From positions 63,138,285 through 63,202,284 of the forward strand of contig CM028377.1 of NCBI GenBank assembly GCA_013146195.2: 64,000 bases of DNA, in the 5' to 3' direction. Origin of the DNA: Codonopsis lanceolata (taxonomy: Eukaryota; Streptophyta; Magnoliopsida; Asterales; Campanulaceae). The notes under the pieces are model-generated. The model did no database searches and was not told the DNA's origin. It worked only from the letters and a program-made list of their open reading frames with translations. Below are positions 12,201 to 22,389 of the stretch, one piece after another (within the stretch, counting starts at the first letter, position 1; every line of letters starts with the position of its first letter). Made by a program: the position numbers and the translations under genes.

Positions 12201-12724
12201 GATTAAGGCTTGAAAGGACGAGGATAGAAACTTTACATAGAGTATATAGGCTGATGTAATCTGTAATTTATCTTTGAACAAATTCAGATGTTCTTTCAAA
12301 TAATTTATCCTTTAGTCTTTACCTCTCTATGAGCTTTTATAAATTGATTTATCTTTAGAAAAGTTATTCTCTAATGATCTCCTAAAATCTACATTTGAAG
12401 AAGTATTAAGTGTGTTGTTGTTATGATCATATATTCGTGTACAGCCACTTAAGACTTCTCTAAATCTAAGCTTTTCTATTTCCGCTGCTTAAACTCTTTC
12501 AGACAGGCTTTTGATTTAACTGGCAATTTACCGGCAGAGTTGAAATTTCTTCTTAGAGAAAGTCTGCCGTTAGCCTCTACCAGCAGACATGCTCAACACG
12601 TTAAACTGTTCATGCCATTAAATCTACGCTTTAAATGTATTTAGAAGAAAAGTTTTTTAAATGGCATCATAGGCTATTCACCCCCCCTCCCTCTAGCCTA
12701 TTTGAGCATAATTGTGGACCAACA
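9225..12724. mobile_element. compound element: ~300 bp inverted ends plus ~575 bp direct repeats
   Basis: The outer arms 9225-9520 and 12424-12724 are inverted copies, from TGTTGGTCCACAATTATGCT to its complement, each including a run of C/G in front of TGAAT. Just inside, 9521-10093 and 11794-12367 are near-identical direct repeats (start GAAACTTCAAAAGACA). The middle holds AAATAGGAGGAGAT followed by TGTTGGAATATGC at 10774, which looks like a polypurine tract and LTR start. A CTATATAAGA box lies near 11561. The left LTR cannot be laid out normally because its end is inverted. No polyprotein remains and no target duplication was found. A rearranged copia (SIRE-like) derivative is my best guess; a foldback-like element is possible. 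Confidence 0.5.
12424..12724. repeat. right inverted arm
   Basis: Reverse complement of 9225-9520 with scattered mismatches. Ends in TGTGGACCAACA, which with the left TGTTGGTCCACA gives a perfect 12 bp terminal inverted repeat. Confidence 0.9.
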
Positions 12725-12975
12725 GTTTTGTTCTCTAAAATTGCGATTGTGACTATATGAGACCTAATATTTTTATTTTCAATAGTAATTTTTTTTTGTA
12801 CTTGTTATGTGCTTGGATGGATTTGTTCTATCTTATTTCTTCTGTTTAATTTATCAATTTATGAATATTTTTACATTGTGCATAATTTGGTTGTGATTAC
12901 AAGCCTCGCGGATTTTCCCTCCTTACGTGTATGATGTTATTATATTTAGTAATTGATTTTTTAGAACAAAAGTGA

Positions 12976-12979
<4 letters not shown>

Positions 12980-13043
<64 letters not shown>
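12980..13043. repeat. (TA)n microsatellite
   Basis: About 63 bp of uninterrupted TA, just upstream of the copia gag remnant. The surrounding 12725-13077 shows nothing else. Confidence 0.97.
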
Positions 13044-13046
<3 letters not shown>

Positions 13047-13077
13047 GTCATTTTTTCTTGCATCAAACTGTAGTGAA

Positions 13078-13626
13078 ATGACTGCTAAAAATGTAGTCGC
13101 TGATGTTAATAAGGGTAAGAAATTAGATGACACCAACGATAGTGTTTGGCAAAAAAAAAAAAAATGTGCTTGCTACACGAGCAAGAGGTTATTGAGAACT
13201 TAGATACCGTGATGACTAAACCAGAGATGGGTAACTCTACCCTAGCTCAAAATCGTAAAGGTGAGCTTGTGGATAAGTGCTACGATGCGAGTCGCACAAT
13301 GAGTATTGCAACTTGTTTCCCTTTAAGGTCCACTCAAGCCATACGAGCAACGTAAGAAACAAGTTAAAGGAATGCAAGCTCAAAATCTACCAAAACTAGG
13401 TAACATCACTAAACGCCTTAGGGGCGAAAAGAATATGGCCAAGCATAGGTGCTACAAATGTGATGATACCTTGGGTCATTTAGTTCGGACTTGTGATCCT
13501 GAGCCCAAGAAGGTATCTCTAATTCCCAACTCTTCGCAAATTTGTGTTTGCTCTCATGTTTTATTAGTCGAATCTCTCCATATGTGGATTGTAGACTCGG
13601 GCTCCATAAAACATGTGACAAGGGAT
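13078..13626 (+). pseudogene. copia gag remnant with zinc knuckle
   Basis: ATG at 13078 opens a frame with a Ty1-copia gag look: a KKLDDTND block, an LLHEQEVIE block, then TKPEMGN. A stop and frameshift near 13353 plus an apparent internal deletion follow. The next frame (13372 on) contains CYKCDDTLGHLVRTC, a CCHC knuckle with one residue more than the usual CX2CX4HX4C spacing. Gag would form the virus-like particle. No 5' LTR was found to the left, so the element's 5' end is lost. Confidence 0.75.
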
Positions 13627-13950
13627 TGAGAAGGATTTGTAGATTATCAAAAAGTTCATGCAGGTACAAGAAGAATTTTCATGGGAAACATTTCGTCTAT
13701 AGAAGTCAAAGGAGTTGGCTCATACCAACTTCATTTGTGGAATTGACACATATTAACTCTTCATGAAGTTCTTTATGCACCTGGAATTCGACATAATCTA
13801 TTATTAATAGTACAATTGATAGGACATAGATATTCTTTTAATTTTAGGGATGATCACTTGGATATTTGTTTTGGTGATAAGATTTTGGGACATGGTTTTT
13901 TGTCAAATAATTTCTTTAAATTAGATTTGTTGGATTCTCACAATTTTTCT
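13585..13950 (+). pseudogene. copia aspartic protease / pre-integrase remnant
   Basis: Contains WIVDSGSIKHVTRD, the DSG active-site motif of copia proteases, then after a stop and frame changes VLYAPGIRHNLLL and the GHGFLSNNFF block before the integrase zinc finger. The downstream open frame to 14463 has no integrase motif that I recognise and is likely decayed or foreign sequence. Confidence 0.7.
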
Positions 13951-14463
13951 GTAAATTCTTCTTCTTGTATGAAGGGGTTGGTGTTTGAGTTAGGGGAAAA
14001 GACATTGAATATGTTGGTGTTTTTAGGGAGAGCATTTTCTATCGGGGAAAGAAAGTTGTTATTTAGGAAGGGAAAGTGGTTATCAACTGAGATTGGAAAT
14101 TTCCTGATTTGCGAAGAAAATTGGTTGAAGATTTCTGCTAAACCTTCCAAAAGATTCATGATCATCTGGTTTGTCACCTTTTCCATATGGACATCTAACT
14201 CTCATTTAAGCCATTCTTGGAACTCCAGATTTGGAGAGTATCCGGGGGTCTCTTTATCGGTATTCATGGATGTTTGTTCGTCTTTGGCAGCCATTCTACC
14301 CAAATCTGTATCTGAACTGATCTTTATTTCTGAACCCAAATCTGTACATTCTACACTGCCCTCTATTTCTAAACCCAAAACTCTTATCAAACGACCAGTG
14401 TTGTCTTCCTTTCTAGGTCCGGACCAGGTTTCTAGAAAAAGTAAGGTCGAAGGTAGTGTATGA

Positions 14464-15454
14464 GAAGGCAAGGCTCAAGGTGTTGGTTTGGGAAAGTACA
14501 TTGCGCATTATTATTAACATATATTTTGTTTATCATCTTAAAGTTGGTCAGACAAGCATATCTTTATTTTGACTCTCTTTATTATGTCCTGGAATAATGG
14601 ATTTTATCTCCAGATTATAAGACCTTCGTATTCCACATGTCTTTCGACTTCCAAAGATCGAACGAATCCTAGGCGAAGGGCCTATACTCTTTCTGGGATC
14701 CACCATTCAATCGTTCTAATGAGATACCACTAAAATTATTTGTCAATTCTGGTGCATTTTGTTGACTATGCGATGATGTATTTTTTTGGTCAACAAATCT
14801 TTTTGACTTGTCATGCACATGAGATTGGTCATTGATTTTGAGGTACGAAAACCGACCGATCAATGAAGTGCCCAATAAGATAAGCATGCAATTAACGTGG
14901 CTGATGCAGGTGGTATAGGCTGGCTTTAGTGTAGGGGTAGTAATTCAGAATATTTTTACGTGAGTGCACGTGTATAAGTTAGCTAAAAAGCAGGAAACGT
15001 TTTGCAAATATAAAGTAGTAAAATTTTGGCCCGTCTTTTTGTTTGTGGATTTACTTGGCTAATTAGTTTGAATCCCATAAGAAACGGAACGAGCGCACAA
15101 GACGGCCATCACATCAATAAATAGAAAGAATAGTGGGAAAACTATATGTTCCTATTAATTACATTTGGTCATATTCTCCAAAATAAAAATGACAGGGCGA
15201 ATAAATAATTATTTCATGTATGGCTTTCACCCAAACGAATACAAATTACAAATGTCTTCCATGTTTTGCAGAAAATTGGCAATAATAATAAATTAAGCGT
15301 ACATTTGCAATATATACACACACACTTGTGTGTGTGTGTGTGTGTGTATAGTACGCATGTATGTAAGCATGTTATGTATATAAATAATTTAGCAAACCCC
15401 AAAAGAGAATTGAGTCTAGCCCTCTTTCTTTTTTCTTTTAAAAAAGAACAAATG
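14464..15454. other. unassigned stretch, probably retrotransposon internal DNA
   Basis: No coding motif recognised. It lies on the internal side of the minus-strand primer-binding site at 15455-15472, so part of it should be the 5' internal region of that Tat-like element. Where the copia remnant ends cannot be placed. Confidence 0.4.
15317..15349. repeat. (CA)n-(TG)n microsatellite
   Basis: ACACACACAC, then TT, then a GTGTGTGT tract; the two halves are inverted copies and could form a short hairpin. Confidence 0.9.
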
Positions 15455-15472
15455 TCCCAAGTAGAGTCGTCA
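15455..15472 (-). promoter_or_regulatory. primer-binding site of the Tat-like element
   Basis: Read on the minus strand, TGACGACTCTACTTGGGA directly follows the LTR end CTCACA. It is a variant of the TGGCGACTC..TGGGGA site seen after many plant Ty3-gypsy LTRs. Confidence 0.65.
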
Positions 15473-16027
15473 TTGTGAGAACTCTGTTTCGAAACGTCCG
15501 CCGTCACGTGAAAACGATATGTTTCAAAACATTAAAGCGTGTGGAATGCGCTTAGCCTCGTTGTGGATTCTAAAAATGTGAATACATAGTCGCCACTTCT
15601 ATTTTAAAGTTAAATAGAGAAAAACCCAAGATACTAGAAAGTGTAAGATTGGGGGCTAAGTTACGAGTTGGGAAGGGGTTAAGCACCCAACTCGCCCTTT
15701 TTGGTCTCGTAATGGGTTTTGATAATACATGTTTAGTTTTGTGTGTTTAGTCTAGAAAAATACTTTATATATATATATATATATTGGAAAATGGATGAAA
15801 TGTATTTTAAATACTATTTAGGCATAATAACAACTATTTTATGATAGTTTAACATTTAAAGTATAATAGCCATTGTTTAACCACGCTAATAACTATTTTA
15901 ATATTTTATGTACATCTAAATAAATAATACTTTATTCAACATTTTAAATAACTAAGTATTATGTTTATTTTACTTTTTAAAATCTAAACAAAGTATAAAC
16001 TAATTAGTATATTATTCACATATAATA

Positions 16028-16303
16028 TCTATATTATAAAACAACTCAGGGTCTAACTGGTGGCCCTGATCAAATTGTTCTAAACACAACTGATGGTCCA
16101 AATTGATTCGTAAGTATGTGAGTTAAAAATGAACCCCTTAGTTATGAGTTATATTTGAATTACCCCTCTACAATTACATATAGAACCTTTAGTTTTGGGA
16201 TTTGTTTGAATTAGCCCATTAGTTATGAGTTTTGTTTATCATGACTATTCATTGAACTGATCTCGTACCGACATCGTGCCTATAGTACGGGCACGAATAC
16301 TAA
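16028..16303 (+). mobile_element. short non-autonomous Helitron inside the LTR
   Basis: Begins TCTATATTATAAAACAACTC and ends in the hairpin CGTGCC-TATAGTAC-GGCACG (approximately 16275-16295), then GAATA and CTAA. It is flanked by A on the left and T on the right, the Helitron insertion rule. 276 bp with no coding content. A TAA/ATT microsatellite follows directly. Confidence 0.65.
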
Positions 16304-16305
16304 TT

Positions 16306-16349
<44 letters not shown>
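16306..16349. repeat. (TAA)n / (TTA)n microsatellite
   Basis: AATAAT repeats turn into ATTATT repeats, so the two halves are complementary. Confidence 0.93.
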
Positions 16350-16794
16350 TAACTATATTTATTCTACTTTAACTACGAGATAGAATAATAAGTAGATACT
16401 TACCTCTTGTAGCGCGAGTGTCTGACCCCAGTATATACGCCTAGGCTTAAGCCCTCTAGGCATTTTTGAGTGTGTTTCCCCTGTCGTTTCGAGAGAGAAC
16501 GTCTTTTTTTCTTTGTTGTTGTTGCTTTTGTTTTTGTTGTTGTATCTTCTTTATATCCGAGCAGCGTAGCCGCAGTTTTTGGCTTTTTAGATCGGCTCGC
16601 CAAGGCTAGGACTAAAGAGGCTCGCTTGCTCGGACAAGGGAGGAAGCTGCCGAGGGGGCAGGAGGCCAAAGGCTCGAAAGCTCGCTTGCACAAGGCAAGG
16701 GAGAAGGCAGGTTGTTACCTTTGGCTAACTACACGAATGAAGGGAGAAGAGAGGAAGAAAAAAGCCAAGAGAAGAAGACTGATGGCTGAAGGCT

Positions 16795-16803
16795 CTATTT
16801 ATA
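16795..16803 (-). promoter_or_regulatory. LTR TATA box (minus)
   Basis: CTATTTATA on the plus strand reads TATAAATAG on the minus strand, followed by AGCCTTC. It lies about 335 bp from the LTR start, as in the left LTR. Confidence 0.6.
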
Positions 16804-17149
16804 GAAAGAATTCTGGCCAGTCAACCGGGAGAGAAAGGCTGAGAAAGCTTGTACATTGTGCAAAGAGAATGAGCCATGTACCGTAGGCAGTGCAGCAAAC
16901 TGAGGAAGAGAAAATATTTTGGGGTGCGGCACATGTAGTTCTGGGCGTCGTGCCCCGACTTGCATTTCCTTCAAAAATCTTCAATTTTTGTTTTGCTGGC
17001 CTGACCTGTTATCTTTTCCTCCTTTGCACTCTGGCCCCTAAAAGGTTAACAAGGGTAATGTTCGTTAGACCATTCATATAACATTTATACTTTTAGGGCA
17101 TTTTATGAAACGTGGGGTACGAAATTGGGGTGTCTACACCTATGGTTTG

Positions 17150-17738
17150 CAGTTGGGATGTTGATTCGATTTTAAAGTAATCTTGGACCTAAATATTGGA
17201 TGGCAGTGAAAAGGGTTCTGCGTTACTTGCTGAGAACCACAAATTTAACCTTATGTTATCAAGGTGGGGATTTGAGCTTAAAAGGTTTCACTGACGCGAA
17301 TTGGGCCGAAGATATAGATGGTTATAAATCTACTTCGGGCTACGCTTTCCTCCTTAGTCTTAGAGTAACATCGGATAGACTAGCACCACCCTATCTAAGA
17401 TGGAGTCAGAATACATTGCTTGCTCAGCCGCAGTTCAAGAAGATGTGTGGTTGAGGAGTTTTCTTCAACATCTTGATGTTACGATGCATGTGGATCGTCC
17501 TGTGGTCATTGCTTGTGATAGCTTGGCAGATTTAGGTTACACTAAAGATCCCATGTATCATGAGAAGACGAAACACATGAATATCATGTATCATTTCACT
17601 AGAGACATGGTTGCAGAAATAAAAGTTGTTTTAGAATATATTCCTACTAGAAGCATGTTGGATGACCCTATGACTAAGGCTATAGCTAGAGAGATCTTTC
17701 AGGATCATATGTTAGATCTAGGGTTTCGTAGAATTTGA
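17150..17738 (+). pseudogene. copia RT end and RNase H
   Basis: Continuation of the copia polyprotein after the inserted LTR. It reads FAVGMLIRF with a stop, then YWMAVKRVLRYLLR, and the RNase H motifs TDANWAED, STSGYAF, TMESEYIACS and ACDSLADLGY. The acidic RNase H residues are visible. A frameshift lies near 17345-17400. The C-terminus DHMLDLGFRRI is followed by TGA at 17736. RNase H removes the RNA strand during reverse transcription. Confidence 0.9.
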
Positions 17739-18821
17739 TATTTATTATGAGAACACTTTTGTTGACATTGATTATTATTTTCATTATCGTTTGAATAAAG
17801 TGCATTTTTATATAATTCCTTTTATATATTAATTGGATGACTTAATATGAAATTGTGTAGCATATATATTTTGATCAAAAAGATGTCGTGGATATTGAAT
17901 TGACCCTCTCACATGGGTAATTCAGCTTGTTGCTAGATGGGAGAGCATGTTGAGATAGTAAAAGTATTTGGCACCTACGAAGGGGGGTGCGTAAATGATA
18001 TTACATTTATCGTCTTGGCGTACGGCCAAGATGAGACCTTTTATAAAGGTCGACTGTATGTCCCAAGAAAAAGTCTGAATGTGAGATCTTAAAAGAGACA
18101 CTAGAAGAGTGACTGCTTTTGAGTACTCAGATTAGACGCCAGAAGGACGGATAGACTAAGGTTCATACGGCGTTTGAGCATAACATGCCTACTTCGTGTG
18201 GGAGTTTCGTCATAGTATACACAACATACTGGATGTGACTATAATGCGATCAAAGAAAGTGATTGAATGATCCCTACTTCATCACTATGTGAATTCTAGT
18301 GATCAAATCTAGGTCACAATTATGCCCTATATGACTTAGAACTATATCATAAACTTGAACGTTGATGATGCTATTTTGGCATGCCGACCAATGGGCTATG
18401 CACATACAGCCCTACGGAGCATTGCTGGGAAAACAGTTAATTAAAAGTGATTGGTATGAGAGTCTAGGGAAGATAGTATGATATACATCTCTATTTTTTG
18501 TGTCTCAATGTCATGGCGATTATATTGAACATATGGTTAAAGAGATTGATCTTGATACACAAACATATTGAGGTTTAAGCACCGCTCTTGAGGGATTGAG
18601 GATGCTTGAATTGGTGTATGCATACGGTCTGGGGTATAGATGGGTTTTGTTTTCTAACGAGGATGTTCTATATTGGTCAGATGGTGATTTGGTATAGCAC
18701 TCCACATTTTATCTTTTTCGTCAGGTCGCACGCTTCACTTCCAGTATGAAGAGGCAGTGTTTAACGGGTTTTGATGATACGATGTGGTAAGAGAGGTGAG
18801 CCCATGTGTGCGAGTGGGAGA
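17739..18821 (+). other. copia 3' untranslated spacer
   Basis: About 1.1 kb without coding signal between the pol stop and the probable LTR. It ends in the purine-rich CGAGTGGGAGA, taken as the polypurine tract. An alternative LTR start is TGTTGAGATAG at 17949 after GATGGGAGAGCA. Confidence 0.5.
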
Positions 18822-19265
18822 TGTTAGCAAATGGGCTCGTGGTCCGATTATTTACTTCCGCTCATATAGACTCTAACTCTAATATTATGGTAAGTAAGTA
18901 TTCTAATCTGAAGGGGTTCGGGATTGACTTAACTTGACCTACAAGAAATAGGATTTCTTGTATAATAATATAAATAGGGCAATTAAAGGGATAAAACTCT
19001 AAGTTGTATTACACGGAAAAAATACTTATGTGTGTTGGTCGCCCCTTTCTCTCTCTCTCTCATATATTCTATCTCACCAAATACTTCATCTAGTCTAACC
19101 ATCGAGAGACTTGGATTTGCAGTATGAATCAGAGGTTGATATTTGTGCTACATGATATCAATCCGACGAGAGAGATCGACTCGCAGGATCAACGTTCATG
19201 ACATACGAAGATCGTAGCTCAAGTCGAAAGTCTTTTGTTTCGCTCAAGGTTCAAATTCACAAAAG
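18822..19265 (+). mobile_element. copia 3' LTR (probable)
   Basis: Starts TGTTAGCAAATGGGCTC directly after a polypurine tract. It contains a TATAAATAG-like box at about 18968-18980. The 3' limit is not defined by a target duplication; about 19190-19265 is plausible. Confidence 0.5.
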
Positions 19266-19670
19266 GTAACTCATGATTCCTCGTAAGTAACAAACTTATA
19301 TTATATAACCTTCAGCTATAATCAAGCCTGGGAGAAAAGGGTAGTTGACTGAATGCCTCCCTAACTCGTTTAGCTTGTTGTCTCAAAACTCGATCTCTTT
19401 GATTAATCTTTGGGAAATATTGCAAATTCTCACTACCTTGTGAGCGAGTGAACATTCATAACTGCAAAGGAGTACAAAGGAATACAAAAAAAAATGAATT
19501 AAAGCAATGAAAATAATAATAATAAAATAAACTGCATATTTTTTTTCTTTTTCTTATAAACAATAATGCAAACAAAATCACACAAAAATAGCAGAAAGAA
19601 AAATAAAAATAAAATACTCAAAATCTAAAACTAATTGACACTGGAGAGCACAAATAACCTCGCACCACTC
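19266..19670 (-). other. internal-side DNA of a Ty3-gypsy element
   Basis: Lies downstream (minus strand) of the primer-binding site. AT-rich, with no gag recognised. Confidence 0.4.
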
Positions 19671-19692
19671 CCCGGCAACGGCGCCAAAATTT
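19671..19692 (-). promoter_or_regulatory. Tat/Athila-type primer-binding site
   Basis: On the minus strand it reads TTTTGGCGCCGTTGCCGGGG, the well-known site next to Tat and Athila-type LTRs. It marks the LTR end at 19694. Confidence 0.85.
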
Positions 19693-20362
19693 TGACCGTG
19701 CTGCCGAGGCACGCAATATTAATGTACATTTTTTCTCTTCACTACAACAACTAACTAGTAGCGGCGGTAAGGAAAGGTCGATCCCATGGAGAGCGGATGA
19801 TTTTATATGTGCTTCTAGTATCAATTATTGTGCAAATAGAAAGGGGAGAGATGGGTTGGCTTCAATTAAACTAATGCTATCACTACTTCAAAGCAAAATA
19901 AACTAACACGAAAATAGCAAAAAGTTGATTGAATTAGAAGAGAAAGATTCTAGTTCTTAGTTCAGTTATCCCCCGGCACTGATTACATCAAGATCAATGT
20001 AACGTTTTTTTTTCTTTTTACCTACTCAGCTCCTAGAATTTCTATTCTTTGAATTAACAAGCTCTGTTAACCTGAATTGTCCCTTAAGCGTAATCAATTG
20101 AAACATGTTCTTCAATTGAATCTTTTTAGGTTTAAATCGCAATTTGGTCACCCTACTTTCGGCCAAAAGTCATTAAGCTCACTCTACTTTTTTTTTCCTC
20201 AATTTGATCACTCTACTTGAACATAAATAACACGTTCATCACTATGTCTAAATATTTAGATAGAAAACTTAAAACATTTACAAAAACCCAAAATTACCCT
20301 TACCCAGACTATTAACTTTGAGGGATCCATTAGTAATACTTATAAACTGAAAGAGACCAAGA

Positions 20363-20857
20363 ATGATGGAATCAAATCCCTACTTCGCAATGAGCAGCAG
20401 TTCAAGTGGTTACCAGTCATACGGCTATGGCGGTGGATTCCAGCCTTCAACATTTCCCGTGGTTCGCCTGAGGGGTCTTCCTTTCAATTGCACAGACATT
20501 GACATCTTCAAGTTCTTTACTGGGTTCGAGGTTGTGGATGTGCTGCTGGTGAACAAGAGTGGTCGGTTCTCATGAGAGGCATTTGTAGTCATCTCAAGAC
20601 CTGTGCAGGCTAATCTTGCACTGCAGAAGGACCGACAGAACATGGGGATGAGGTACATGGAAGTTTTCAAGTGCAAAAAGCAGGAGTATTATAATGTTGT
20701 GGCTGCAGAAGTGAATTATGAAGGCATCTACGATAATGATTATCAGGCAAGTCCCCCTTCGGCAAGGTCAAAGCGGTTCCAAGACAAAGATCAGATGGAG
20801 TATACAGAGATACTGAAGATGCGTGGGCTCCCATTCTCTGTCAAGAAAGGGGTGTGA
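20363..20857 (+). pseudogene. captured fragment of an hnRNP H/F-like RRM protein gene
   Basis: Open from MMESNPYFAM with a Ser/Gly/Tyr-rich start, then an RRM core VVRLRGLPFNCTD, KFFTGFEVVDVLLVNK, and RDRQNMGMRYMEVFKCKK. The linker NYEGIYDNDYQ is followed by the start of a second RRM (ILKMRGLPFSVKK), where the similarity stops. It resembles the plant qRRM/hnRNP H/F family that binds RNA and affects splicing. One in-frame TGA at 20573-20575 replaces a codon in an otherwise continuous frame. No intron is seen, so either the captured part was one exon or introns were lost. The fragment is too short to make a full protein. Confidence 0.85.
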
Positions 20858-21420
20858 AAATTGATCTGTTCAAAATCCCCCATTTCAGTCTCCGGTGCTC
20901 CTTCAAAATCCTCTTTCACCTGTTCAAAAGGCTTGACAAGTAATAAACCCAACTGTTTCCATTCCTTCCTCCAATTTCTCTGTTCATCTTCAAACCTCAA
21001 CCTCACCCGTCCTCTGTAATCTGCCCATGGCCAACCTCACTTTCTCCCATATATGCTCCAGCCGCCCCAAACCAGCTCGCCTCCTTCGCCGGCGAAGTCT
21101 TCTCCAACCGCGCTCTCATCCTTCACCCATCTCCATCTCTCTCCATCTTGTCTTTTGCCGCCCCAAAACCCAAGCAACCCCGTTCGCCCAAGCCTCCACC
21201 AAACCTCCCAACTCATATGCCCCAAATATGGCCGCCATCCTCAATTGCCGGCCATCTCCTTCGTAATCTCCACAGGCCACGCAAGGCAGGGATCGACCCA
21301 CATCTCTCTATCTCCAGTTTGTTCATCAACTTCAGTCTAGATCTATCTCTCCATTCACCCACAGCCAGCCAAACCTCCCAAACAGCGACCCCCATCTTCA
21401 ATAGCGTCGATCTCCCCCTT
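20858..21420. other. second GC-rich captured segment in the Pack-MULE
   Basis: GC content rises sharply compared with the TIRs and the flanking LTR. Plus-strand frames are Ser/Pro/Arg-rich; one starts MANLTFSHICSSRPKPARLL at 21027 and resembles an organelle transit peptide. A minus-strand frame just before it (about 21020-20850) reads RLRFEDEQRNWRKEWKQLG and also looks protein-like. These could be divergent first exons of captured genes. I do not recognise a family. Confidence 0.4.
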
Positions 21421-22389
21421 CCTGTTCATAGGTTGCTTTATTTTTTTATTTTGAACCCTCAATTTTTCACATTGAGAGTAAAACCCTTCAACTTAATAAG
21501 GGTATTTTGGTCTTTTCAATGATTTCCATCCAACATAACGGGAAGAAATGACTTGATTGACCTTATTGAATGTTGAAGCCAAGTAGAGCGATTAAATTGA
21601 AGAAAAAAAAAGTAGAGTGAGCTTAATGAATTTTGGCCGAAAGTAGGATGACCAAATTGAGATTTAAACCATCCTTTTAATCAAACAACTTAGAACAAGC
21701 TCTTTAGATTTAATTTGTTAAAAGCACTAAAATTTAGGACACTAGCATAGACAAGATATTGAATTCATAAGCTCGATTCAATTATTCTCCAATTGTGTTA
21801 TCCTAATGATTTATCATCAGTTGCTACTCACGAATATAAATTTACAACAATTACGGATCATGAATAATATTTTAGCAATTGGTATATAGAAAACTTAATC
21901 TAAGTGGCCAAACCAAATCAAGGATCCATACATCAAAATCAATTAAAGTAGATAACACAAATAATTTTATCAGAGAAATGAAGAAAACGTTACTGAATTG
22001 ATTTCAGAATAACAAGTAGTCGGGTTCAAACATCCCTTCGAACTGAAAAAAAAGAAACTTAGCTCCTACCCATAATTAAAGAAAAATCAATTTTCTTTGT
22101 TTGCATGAAAAATCAGAAGAAGAAACAAAGAACTCGGTTTTCACTTTTTCTTGGAGATGTCGACCGTTCTTTGTGTGCAGTGAGAGTGAGGTAGCTCATG
22201 TTTCTCTCTTCTTCCTTTTTTTTACGTGCTGCTGCCGTCCTTCCTTGTTCTCTTGGCCTTGCCACTTCCTCTTCCTTAATTAATGATCATAACTCTAAAT
22301 TTCCTTTAACCTCCTTCAACGATTAATTCACCCCAAATTGACTTGTTCAATTTTTAAACTTCAACTATCCAATTTTAAACACCTTTCGA

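Larger units (their letters stand above)
15474..17138 (-). mobile_element. Tat-like LTR inserted in the copia RT region
   Basis: On the minus strand it starts TGTAGACACCCCAATTTC (17138) and ends GTTCTCACA (15474), 1665 bp, followed by a primer-binding site. It includes a TATAAATAG box (16803-16795) and the block CGAGTTGGGTGCTTAACCCC. The copia reading frame resumes immediately to its right at RT (FAVGMLIRF), so the LTR landed inside pol. A related LTR in the opposite direction is at about 7329-9005. No second LTR was found, so the element is truncated. Confidence 0.75.
20129..21670 (+). mobile_element. Pack-MULE (Mutator-like element carrying gene fragments)
   Basis: 1542 bp. The terminal inverted repeats of about 90 bp (20129-20217 and 21582-21670) begin GGTTTAAATC and are roughly 90% identical by eye. 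Flanks ATCTTTTTA (20120-20128) and ATCCTTTTA (21671-21679) form a 9 bp target duplication with one change, as expected for Mutator elements. No transposase is present. Instead it carries an hnRNP H/F-like coding fragment and a separate GC-rich segment, so it is a non-autonomous gene-capturing MULE. Confidence 0.88.

Noticed and set aside
13816..14463. 215-codon plus-strand frame as a host gene
   Set aside because: Its start is the copia protease/pre-integrase remnant; the rest has no recognisable domain.
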